Shown piece after piece: positions 15,275 to 21,430 of a DNA stretch of 21,430 bases; position 1 is the first letter of the stretch; each line of letters starts with the position of its first letter. Source of the stretch: JBKEDC01 sp047975205. GTDB taxonomy: Bacteria; Bacteroidota; Bacteroidia; Bacteroidales; Prolixibacteraceae. The notes beneath the pieces were generated by a model. That model was given only the letters and a program-made list of their open reading frames with translations, was not told where the DNA came from and made no database searches. The stretch is taken from NCBI GenBank assembly GCA_047975205.1, contig JBKEDC010000029.1, positions 1 to 21,430 of the forward strand, read 5' to 3'. A program made the translations under genes and the position numbers.

Positions 15275-15955
15275 TCAAAAAGCTAAAGCTTCTTGTAATA
15301 AGGTTTCAAAGTTTTGTCGGCTTGCTATTAGTGTAGGTTTTATACCTAGCGTTCTGCAAGCCGATGCCGTTGTTTCACCAATACAAGCCAACCGCCAATT
15401 AATTTTCCGTCCTTCAAAGTTGAGAAATAAGCTTTTTACGGCTGATGGACTTGCCACTAAAATTAACTTATATTCATCAGCCAAAATGAGTTGCCTTACT
15501 TCTTTGTCTTGTAATGATGCTAACTGTGTACTATATACATCTATACGGTCGATTTTATGTTTCTCTCCCATGCCTATCTGCAGGTTAAATGATGCCATTT
15601 CTCCCAGAACTGCCAAAATTTTATCTTTCGGTTCAATTAAATCAACCAAAGCTTTTGCCATTGCCGATGAAGAGCTGCCATCTCCCACAAAATCAGCCTT
15701 ATAACCATATTGTTCGAGTTCATGTGCTGTGGAATGACCCAAAACCGCAATTTTCCCTTCATACGAAGCATCATGAAAAGCTTTAAAGTAACGAATGCCA
15801 TTCTTACTCGTAAATAACAACCAATCATATGAATTAAGCGGATTAATCAGCCGATAATCTACACTTTCTATTTGAATCGCCGGAGAAAAAAGCAAATCAG
15901 ACCGATTAAACTCATCTAGTTCAGGCTTATTAAAGGCACAGATAATCTTTTTCAA
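15275..15955 (-). CDS. hemD: uroporphyrinogen-III synthase
   Basis: A 226-residue enzyme that inverts ring D of hydroxymethylbilane and closes it to uroporphyrinogen III. Sequence conservation in this family is low, but the usual landmarks are here: YDWLLFTSKNGIRYF (residues 43-57), the repeated-lobe feature IAVLGHSTAHELEQYG, YKLILVASPSAVKSLF in the second lobe, and the closing segment LACIGETTASACRTLGIKP. The position between hemC and hemB confirms the call. Somewhat short compared with the usual 240-260 residues, but both lobes look complete. It follows hemC by 52 bases. Confidence 0.93.
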   Translation of the reverse strand: MKKIICAFNKPELDEFNRSDLLFSPAIQIESVDYRLINPLNSYDWLLFTSKNGIRYFKAFHDASYEGKIAVLGHSTAHELEQYGYKADFVGDGSSSSAMAKALVDLIEPKDKILAVLGEMASFNLQIGMGEKHKIDRIDVYSTQLASLQDKEVRQLILADEYKLILVASPSAVKSLFLNFEGRKINWRLACIGETTASACRTLGIKPTLIASRQNFETLLQEALAF

Positions 15956-16007
15956 TTTATATTGTTTTTTAGCTAATGATATGCTTTGTTCTCAAACTAA
16001 TCGGGTT

Positions 16008-16931
16008 TTATTTTCGAATAGCATTTAGTATTTCTTTTGCACCTTTTTCCAAAATGAGTTCACCAAGTTCTATTGCTTTCTCTGAAGCTAAATCAGTTTC
16101 GCATGAAATACTCTCACGCACTACCCTAGTCCCATCAACATCAGCAACAAGAGCTGTCATTATAAAATTGGAATCTTTCATTGCACTTAAACAGCCCACC
16201 GGAACCTGACATCCTCCCTCTAAGGTTCGTAACAAACAACGCTCTGCCATGCACTCTATCCACGTCTTCTCATCGTTTACAGCATCTAAAATATCTGTTA
16301 TCTCTTCATTATTTTCGCAAACCTCAATGGCTACAGCTCCTTGGCTAACGGCGGGAAGCATAATATCTTCATTCAGAAACTCGGTAATTTGCTCTTGATA
16401 TCCCAATCGCATAAATCCGGCTCCTGCCATAACTATCGCATCACAAACCCCTCCATTCATTTTTGCCAATCGAGTTTCTACATTTCCTCTAATATCAACA
16501 ATTTGAAGCTTCGGATTATAAGCTAATAATTGTGCTTTTCGGCGAAGACTTGATGTTCCTATCTTATCATCCTCAGTCATCTCACTGAGCATTCTACCAT
16601 CCTTAGACACAAGCACATCTCGCACATCGGCACGAGGAAGAACGGCACCAATTATTAATCCGTCAGGTAATTCCGTAGGCATATCTTTGAAGCTATGCAC
16701 TGCAATATCTACATCTGTATTAATCAGAGCGTGCTCAATTTCTTTTGTGAACAACCCCTTATCGCCAATCTTTGATAAAGATGTGTCTAATATTTTATCT
16801 CCCTTAGTTTTAATGATAACTATTTCGGTTTCGATTTGGGGAAATTTGTCTTTTATTATTCGCTGCACTTCGTTAGCTTGCCATAAAGCTAATTTGCTTC
16901 CGCGAGTTCCTATCTTGATTGTTTCTTTCAT
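16008..16931 (-). CDS. hemC: hydroxymethylbilane synthase (porphobilinogen deaminase)
   Basis: A 307-residue enzyme that polymerises four porphobilinogen units into hydroxymethylbilane. It opens with IKIGTRGSKLALWQAN. The catalytic aspartate is Asp83 in HSFKDMP. Substrate arginines occur in TSSLRRKAQ and DIRGNVETR. Cys241 in LEGGCQVPVG carries the dipyrromethane cofactor. Length is normal. The start is 6 bases after the hemA stop, a strong sign of cotranscription. Confidence 0.97.
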   Translation of the reverse strand: MKETIKIGTRGSKLALWQANEVQRIIKDKFPQIETEIVIIKTKGDKILDTSLSKIGDKGLFTKEIEHALINTDVDIAVHSFKDMPTELPDGLIIGAVLPRADVRDVLVSKDGRMLSEMTEDDKIGTSSLRRKAQLLAYNPKLQIVDIRGNVETRLAKMNGGVCDAIVMAGAGFMRLGYQEQITEFLNEDIMLPAVSQGAVAIEVCENNEEITDILDAVNDEKTWIECMAERCLLRTLEGGCQVPVGCLSAMKDSNFIMTALVADVDGTRVVRESISCETDLASEKAIELGELILEKGAKEILNAIRK

Positions 16932-16937
16932 ATTTGG

Positions 16938-18164
16938 TTATTCTGAAAAAAGCTTATTTACTATTTTAACATAATCGGAATGACGGCCATTATCGCTTAA
17001 TATTTTTAAGTTTTTAATCATGGTATTTGCCATCTTTTCGCTATAATGCCGACTAAATTCGCTTAATAATGCCAACTCATCTTGGGTTTTGTTTTTGGCA
17101 AATACTTCTAGCTCTGTTTGTTGTGTTGCATGCATCCGATGAATTATTTTTTGAATAGTTGGCGATAGATTCCTTCCGCTCAACCAATCTAGAAATTCAC
17201 TTACTTTTTCATCTATAATTTCTTCGGCAGTGGCTATTAATGCTTTTTTCTTTTCTTGATTATTTGCCACTACTTCTTGCAGATCATCAACGTTAACGAG
17301 CGTAACATTTGAAAAGCTATTTAACTCTTCATTTATATTTCGCGGAACTCCTAAATCTATCATCAGCTGTCGGCGTTGATTTGTGGTTGTATTCACCACT
17401 GGTTCTTGAGCCCCTACAGCACTAATAACAATATCTGCTTTAATGACGGCATCGTCCAATTCCTCGAATGGGCGAACCTTAGCATCATAATTTTTTGCTA
17501 AAATATCAGCCTTATGTTTGGTTCTGTTTATCAAGGTGATATTTTTGCAACCTTTCTTATATAAGCTTCGAACTGTCAGTTCTCCGGTCTCTCCCGTACC
17601 TATTAAAAGAATTTCTTTATGTGTGAGTTTTGGAAACTCCAAAGCACATTTTTCAACAGCTGCATAACTTAAAGAAAAAGCTCCGGTACTCATTTTTGTT
17701 TGTGTTCGCACCTGCTTACCTGCTTCCAATGCTTTGTGAAACAAGCGGGTAAGCTCTTTATCCAAAGTGCCATTTTCATCTGCCAATTGAAAAGCATTCT
17801 TTATTTGCGAAACAATTTGATATTCGCCCAACACAATGGAATCTAAACTTGAAACAACTCGAAATAAATGATTGACTGCATCTTGATGTTCATAACCATA
17901 GAAGTATGATTTTTGGCAATCGGTTACTCCCGTAAAAGTTACTAAATTCTTTACGATAACCATATTTGCCACATCTCGGTTGCAAGATGTTGTTCGGTAA
18001 TAAAATTCCGTTCTGTTGCATGTAGATAAAATAAGCATGGCATCGATATGTTGTCCACTGCATATCTTTTTTGCTAATGCCTTACTGTTTTCATCATCTA
18101 AAGCAAATTGTTCACGTATGTGTATCGGAGCTGTTTTATGGCTAAGACCAATTATTCCAATCAT
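16938..18164 (-). CDS. hemA: glutamyl-tRNA reductase
   Basis: A 408-residue NADPH-dependent enzyme that reduces glutamyl-tRNA to glutamate-1-semialdehyde, the first committed and usually regulated step of the C5 pathway. It starts with the typical GLSHKTAP (residues 6-13). The nucleophile is Cys49 in LSTCNR; the conserved LGEYQIVSQIK follows (112-122); the NADPH loop is IGTGETG (188-194). The C-terminal helical dimerisation domain is present. It leads the hem cluster; the 68-base gap before it holds no clear TAnnTTTG box but a small hairpin (TCGCA at 18216-18220 with TGCGA at 18225-18229), so its promoter may lie before the upstream small gene. Confidence 0.97.
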   Translation of the reverse strand: MIGIIGLSHKTAPIHIREQFALDDENSKALAKKICSGQHIDAMLILSTCNRTEFYYRTTSCNRDVANMVIVKNLVTFTGVTDCQKSYFYGYEHQDAVNHLFRVVSSLDSIVLGEYQIVSQIKNAFQLADENGTLDKELTRLFHKALEAGKQVRTQTKMSTGAFSLSYAAVEKCALEFPKLTHKEILLIGTGETGELTVRSLYKKGCKNITLINRTKHKADILAKNYDAKVRPFEELDDAVIKADIVISAVGAQEPVVNTTTNQRRQLMIDLGVPRNINEELNSFSNVTLVNVDDLQEVVANNQEKKKALIATAEEIIDEKVSEFLDWLSGRNLSPTIQKIIHRMHATQQTELEVFAKNKTQDELALLSEFSRHYSEKMANTMIKNLKILSDNGRHSDYVKIVNKLFSE

Positions 18165-18232
18165 ATTGAGATGTAACTGATGTTAAATTATTTAGTTCAC
18201 TTATTCTATATATCCTCGCAAGTATGCGAATA

Positions 18233-18586
18233 CTAAATAAATATCGGAGGAGAAAGCCCTGAGCTGGTGATACAAATTATTGATTGATAACTGTTAAAAG
18301 ATGAGGTATTATATTTTTGTTTGACTTCTATAATCGGCACGTTCAAATCCGGTTGCAAATAGTTAGCAAATTCGAATTTCAAATCATGGTAATAATACGT
18401 ATCTTCTGCTATCGAACCTGATAAATACTTTTGCGAAGGTACTTGCTGAGATATAAGATGCAGCGGTTCATTTTCAGCGGCTGTATCTATTTCATTATTT
18501 GGTTGAAATAAAGCCACTAAAATCATCCCTACCAACAATAAGTATGGAATTTGTGTACTTATAAGACCTACAAAAAACATATGCAT
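18233..18586 (-). CDS. small single-pass membrane protein upstream of hemA, function unknown
   Basis: A 117-residue protein I do not recognise. One hydrophobic segment spans about residues 4-26 (IPYLLLVGMILVALFQ), followed by a polar, acidic, Ser/Gln/Tyr-rich tail of about 90 residues with no known motif. If the N-terminus stays in the cytoplasm, the tail is periplasmic. A second ATG two codons in (18580) is an equally good start. It ends 68 bases before hemA on the same strand, so it may be read into the hem cluster. The frame is open, uninterrupted and has a plausible membrane anchor, so I think it is real, but there is no domain-level evidence. Confidence 0.6.
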   Translation of the reverse strand: MHMFFVGLISTQIPYLLLVGMILVALFQPNNEIDTAAENEPLHLISQQVPSQKYLSGSIAEDTYYYHDLKFEFANYLQPDLNVPIIEVKQKYNTSSFNSYQSIICITSSGLSPPIFI

Positions 18587-18599
18587 TTATCTTGAATTG

Positions 18600-18607
18600 C
18601 AAAAATA
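18600..18607 (-). promoter_or_regulatory. possible -7 box upstream of the small membrane protein and hem cluster
   Basis: On the minus strand it reads TATTTTTG, a perfect TAnnTTTG. No TTG lies at the expected distance upstream, and the implied leader would be very short (about 7-13 bases depending on start codon). Weak but the only match nearby. Confidence 0.3.
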
Positions 18608-18763
18608 ACAATCAAACTAAAAATATACTATTAAAATCATTCTATTTTAGGAAAATAACCAAAATTGCATCTTTGAGTTGCAGTGTATTAGTAATCAGTT
18701 TCTTAAAAGTAGTCTAAACTTTTTTATACTATGAGTATACATTCAGTTTTGTATTTCCATACT

Positions 18764-18865
18764 TTTTCTCGGCGAGAAAAGATTCCATTATTTATTTGAT
18801 CGAGTAATCTTTTAGGCAGAAAAGAGGGAATAATGATAAGTTCTCCCTTTTCTTCGCTGAGAAAA
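18764..18865. repeat. three related palindromes in the gap upstream of the hem cluster
   Basis: The 18587-18936 gap has no gene that I can see but carries three similar short inverted repeats: 18764-18780 (TTTTCTCGGCGAGAAAA, 8-bp arms around one base), 18809-18824 (CTTTTAGGCAGAAAAG, 5-bp arms), and 18848-18865 (TTTTCTTCGCTGAGAAAA, 6-bp arms plus a wobble). Their centres are about 44 and 40 bp apart, near four helical turns. They could be binding sites for one dimeric regulator, or decayed copies of one repeat; the third could also serve as a weak terminator for the exchanger gene. Confidence 0.6.
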
Positions 18866-18936
18866 GAGTGAAAAATACCAATGTGAGCTTATTATGAGTT
18901 TTGAATAGAAAGAAAAAATAAAAGTTAGTCCGATTA

Positions 18937-19890
18937 TTACGCTTCCACCATCACTAAATATGTCGTGTAACCAATGTAGAATCCGAATAATATACTAGCC
19001 TCCCAACGATCAATCTTCTTTTTCTCTCCGGTTAGCATCGATGTAAATAAAAATATAGTTCCTCCAATTAATATGAATAAATCGATATTGAATTTCGGGT
19101 TATATGCTATTGGTTTAATTATACTGCTCACCGATAAAATCAAAAGTATATTGAAGATATTAGAACCTATAACATTACCTATGGCTATGTCGCTGTTCTT
19201 TTTTGTTGCTGCCACAACTGATGTTACTAATTCAGGTAATGATGTACCTGCTGCTACAATGGTTAAACCTATAATTTTTTCGCTAATATGTAAGGCATGT
19301 GCTACCTGAATACTATTTTGCACAACAAGCTGTCCTCCAAGAATTAACCCAACCAAACCGATGATAATTAAACCCCAAATTCTTTTTCCTGATTTTTGTG
19401 ATTCTGCAATTGTCGTTTGCTCTTCATTCGTCGTTTGCTTAAATACATAATATAAGAAAAGACAAAAGAGAAATAATAGTATTAAACCATCAACGGTACT
19501 CATATAAGTTTGACCTGAAAATGTAAAGTCATTGACTAAGGATAGCAATAATAACGTTACAAACAAGGAAATTGGTATTTCTTTCCAAGCTGTTGATGAT
19601 TGGACTTTTATAGGTAAAATCAGACCTGATAGTCCAAGAATAATAAATAAATTAAAGTTATTACTTCCGATAATATTTCCGAACACTATATCAGCATGTC
19701 CTTGCATGGAGGCTATGTTATTTACAACAAATTCAGGAGCTGACGTTCCGAATGCAACAATCGTTAAACCTATAACTAGGTTTGATACTTTATACCTTTT
19801 TGCCAATGCAGAAGCTCCTTCTACTAACCAATTTGCCCCAAATATTAAAGAGGAAAATCCAAAAATAATCAGCAAAATAGAAACTATCAT
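18937..19890 (-). CDS. calcium/sodium antiporter, CaCA superfamily (YrbG-like)
   Basis: A 317-residue inner-membrane protein with ten predicted membrane segments in two inverted halves. The two alpha repeats that form the ion site are clear: GLTIVAFGTSAPEF at residues 41-54 with GNIIGSNNFN at 71-80, and GLTIVAAGTSLPEL at 208-221 with GNVIGSNIFN at 238-247. The catalytic glutamates are in GTSAPE and GTSLPE. A charged loop (KQTTNEEQTTIAESQKSGKR) joins the halves. Family members exchange Na+ or H+ for Ca2+; K+ dependence cannot be told here. It lies 45 bases after the AI-2E-type gene, so may share its transcript. Confidence 0.95.
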   Translation of the reverse strand: MIVSILLIIFGFSSLIFGANWLVEGASALAKRYKVSNLVIGLTIVAFGTSAPEFVVNNIASMQGHADIVFGNIIGSNNFNLFIILGLSGLILPIKVQSSTAWKEIPISLFVTLLLLSLVNDFTFSGQTYMSTVDGLILLFLFCLFLYYVFKQTTNEEQTTIAESQKSGKRIWGLIIIGLVGLILGGQLVVQNSIQVAHALHISEKIIGLTIVAAGTSLPELVTSVVAATKKNSDIAIGNVIGSNIFNILLILSVSSIIKPIAYNPKFNIDLFILIGGTIFLFTSMLTGEKKKIDRWEASILFGFYIGYTTYLVMVEA

Positions 19891-19935
19891 ATAGATTTAT
19901 TCCGTTGTATTTGTGAAAAATGCAGCTAAAAACTA

Positions 19936-21138
19936 TTATATGCAATCATCAGGCTCTTCAGTATCGTCAATGTTTTCTGAATTTGAAGATTTTCGAGCAC
20001 TACCTATTACGGCAAAACCTTTTTCTTTAAAGGCTTGAAATTTATCTTTGGGACTCTCGCCTAATTCTTCAAGAGATTCTTCTTCTGTGCCCAACATGAT
20101 TGCTATCCATCGTGTAGATTCATTCGATTCCAGCATAATCTTAACTACTATGGTTAGCGGAACTGACAAAAACATTCCGATAGACCCAAATATAAATCCC
20201 CAAACAATTAACGATAGAAATACAACTAAGGTTGACAATCCTAATCCTTTTCCCATCACACGAGGTTCAATGAAATTACCCATGATCATATTCACCAATA
20301 GATATCCGGTACCTGTCCATAAAGCTCCCATCCAACCTAATTGAACTAAGGCTAAAGCAACTGCCGGAATTGCAGCTATAATAGAACCAATATTCGGAAT
20401 ATAATTCATCATGAATGCTACAACTCCCCATAACACGGGATAATCAACACCTGAAAGAAGCAACCATAGCCAAATAAACACACCAGTAACAATGCTTATA
20501 ATTGTTTTTATGAAAAGATAGTTTCTAATTTCATCACTGATTTTATTGATACTTGATGCTTTAATATATTTATTGTGGTTAAGTAATCTTCCCTTTGTTG
20601 CAAAGATTTTGGCCTCAAGTAATATGAATATCGTAATTAATAATATTAGAAAGAAGTCAGAGAGAAAGCCTCCTACCTCACTTAAAGCTGACGTTGTTAG
20701 CGAAAGCAATTTGTCTGGATCAATCTTTGCTAAAAGTTCCTCTGTATTAATTCCGGCATCGAATCGTTCTAATCCACCAAGCATGGTTGATAGTTTAGCA
20801 TCTAATTGGGCTTGATAGATTGGTAAGTCATTTACAAACTGAGAAAAGCTAGTTCCTATAACTCCACCTAACGAAATAAATATCAAACATATGAACAGTA
20901 AAGTAATGAGTATTGATAAGCCATAAGGTACTCCTTTTTTTTCCAACCAGAATATGGGCTTCATGCAGATAATGCTCACAAACAAAGCTAGTATCATTGG
21001 AAGAATAACAGCTTTTGCTGCCATCATACCGGCAATGACTATTACTAAAGCAGCAAGAAGAACTACATTCGAAGTTTTGTTGAATGCAGGAGAAACAGGA
21101 TTAATGTCTTTTTGATCAGAATTTGCTTCCATTATCAT
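19936..21138 (-). CDS. AI-2E family transporter (UPF0118/TqsA-like permease)
   Basis: A 400-residue polytopic membrane protein of the AI-2E (PerM/TqsA/YdiK) family. Paired N-terminal helices (VVLLAALVIVIAGMMAA, VILPMILALFVSIIC) precede a long hydrophilic loop (residues about 110-160), then VDYPVLWGVVAFMMNYIPNI, the family signature with conserved Pro-Asn-Ile-Gly, then GNFIEPRVMGKGLGLS and the SVPLTIVVKIMLE ending. A charged C-terminal tail follows. Some members export autoinducer-2, others are Na+(Li+)/H+ antiporters; with the Ca2+ exchanger next door, ion transport is at least as likely as signalling. An ATG at 21132 is an alternative start two codons in. Confidence 0.92.
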   Translation of the reverse strand: MIMEANSDQKDINPVSPAFNKTSNVVLLAALVIVIAGMMAAKAVILPMILALFVSIICMKPIFWLEKKGVPYGLSILITLLFICLIFISLGGVIGTSFSQFVNDLPIYQAQLDAKLSTMLGGLERFDAGINTEELLAKIDPDKLLSLTTSALSEVGGFLSDFFLILLITIFILLEAKIFATKGRLLNHNKYIKASSINKISDEIRNYLFIKTIISIVTGVFIWLWLLLSGVDYPVLWGVVAFMMNYIPNIGSIIAAIPAVALALVQLGWMGALWTGTGYLLVNMIMGNFIEPRVMGKGLGLSTLVVFLSLIVWGFIFGSIGMFLSVPLTIVVKIMLESNESTRWIAIMLGTEEESLEELGESPKDKFQAFKEKGFAVIGSARKSSNSENIDDTEEPDDCI

Positions 21139-21182
21139 TTTTTAAAAGTTACGGCTAAATTAGTCTAATCATTTACAAAAGC

Positions 21183-21201
21183 AATTTCCTCTAAGGAAAT
21201 T
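21183..21201. terminator. possible hairpin downstream of the partial adhesin-like gene
   Basis: AATTTCCT (21183-21190) pairs with AGGAAATT (21194-21201) around CTA, 32 bases after the partial gene's stop. A short T-containing stretch (GCTTTTG on the minus strand) follows; it may be a weak terminator, but the stem is AT-rich. Confidence 0.4.
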
Positions 21202-21232
21202 CATTGGAGGAAAAGGTGTTTTTTTAGTTAAT

Positions 21233-21430
21233 CTAATAATCTAGGTTTACATTGCCATAGCTTGCATCTATATTGACTCTTAATTTTGGAGGAGCATTTC
21301 TTACATTTTCTTTTACTGCAATGTTGCTTCTTTCTGTTTTTTCCAATCCTCTAGAGAACTCACAATCTCCTAAATCCAAAGATGTGTATCTTCCTATGTA
21401 GTCTATATTGTATGACTTTTCACCAAGACT
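21233..21430 (-). CDS. C-terminal part of an adhesin-like beta-repeat protein (partial)
   Basis: The window ends inside this gene; 65 residues plus the stop are visible, and the 5' part lies beyond 21430. The visible part has a flat pattern of alternating polar and hydrophobic residues, YNIDYIGRYTSLDLGDCEF and then LRVNIDASYGNVNLDY, with strand-turn repeats like DUF4097/GIN-domain putative adhesins, which often have a signal peptide and sit in the envelope. Family assignment from so short a piece is tentative. It is on the same strand as the AI-2E permease gene and ends 94 bases before that start. Confidence 0.7.
   Translation of the reverse strand, partial: SLGEKSYNIDYIGRYTSLDLGDCEFSRGLEKTERSNIAVKENVRNAPPKLRVNIDASYGNVNLDY

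Noticed and set aside
15420..15786. Plus-strand frames antisense to hemD, and similar ones antisense to hemL, hemC, the exchanger and the permease genes.
   Set aside because: All mirror strongly conserved genes on the other strand and show no independent coding evidence.
1..21430. CRISPR array, tRNA, rRNA or transposase.
   Set aside because: No regular repeat-spacer pattern, cloverleaf-like 3' end, rRNA motif or transposase domain was recognised anywhere.

Overview
The window looks like chromosomal DNA of an AT-rich member of the Bacteroidota, probably Bacteroidales. The evidence is the set of protein families (DUF4954, DUF3078, DUF4493/DUF6359, DUF6266), a lipoprotein signal of the Bacteroidota kind, the lack of strong Shine-Dalgarno sites, and two perfect TAnnTTTG -7 boxes next to gene starts. 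The species cannot be named from this sequence.

Region 1 (1 to about 4160) looks accessory. A plus-strand GmrSD-like gene (DUF262 plus DUF1524, with a DUF5655-like tail) carries an in-frame 27-bp tandem duplication. About 1 kb of C-rich, apparently non-coding DNA follows (2213-3205). It holds two sizeable inverted-repeat structures, a 13-bp inverted pair 545 bp apart, and a repeated CGTACCTCACT motif. Next is a DUF6266 gene whose C-terminus is broken by an apparent one-base insertion, a clear terminator, and a 12-bp inverted repeat. This segment is the best candidate in the window for something undescribed, most likely a remnant or non-coding module of a mobile element.

Region 2 (4165-10907, minus strand) is a tightly packed six-gene run. 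In transcription order it holds a SAM methyltransferase, a large DUF4954 beta-helix protein, a DUF4493/DUF6359 lipoprotein, a CYTH-domain protein, a DUF3078 outer-membrane protein and a START-like protein. A good Bacteroidota promoter (TTG, 18 bp, TATTTTTG) lies before the methyltransferase. Divergent from it is an SGNH/GDSL lipoprotein hydrolase (11157-11789), which ends at a 16-bp bidirectional hairpin shared with hemE.

Region 3 (11846-18164, minus strand) is a compact early-tetrapyrrole cluster in the order hemA, hemC, hemD, hemB, hemL, hemE. Together the six enzymes take glutamyl-tRNA through 5-aminolevulinate, porphobilinogen, hydroxymethylbilane and uroporphyrinogen III to coproporphyrinogen III. 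The later heme enzymes are not in the window. A small membrane protein of unknown function lies just upstream of hemA, and may share its transcript.

Region 4 (18587-21430, minus strand) starts with a gene-free stretch carrying three related palindromes about 40-44 bp apart. A Na+/Ca2+ exchanger family protein, an AI-2E family permease, and the C-terminal end of a repetitive, adhesin-like protein running off the right edge follow.

No tRNA, rRNA, CRISPR array or transposase was recognised.
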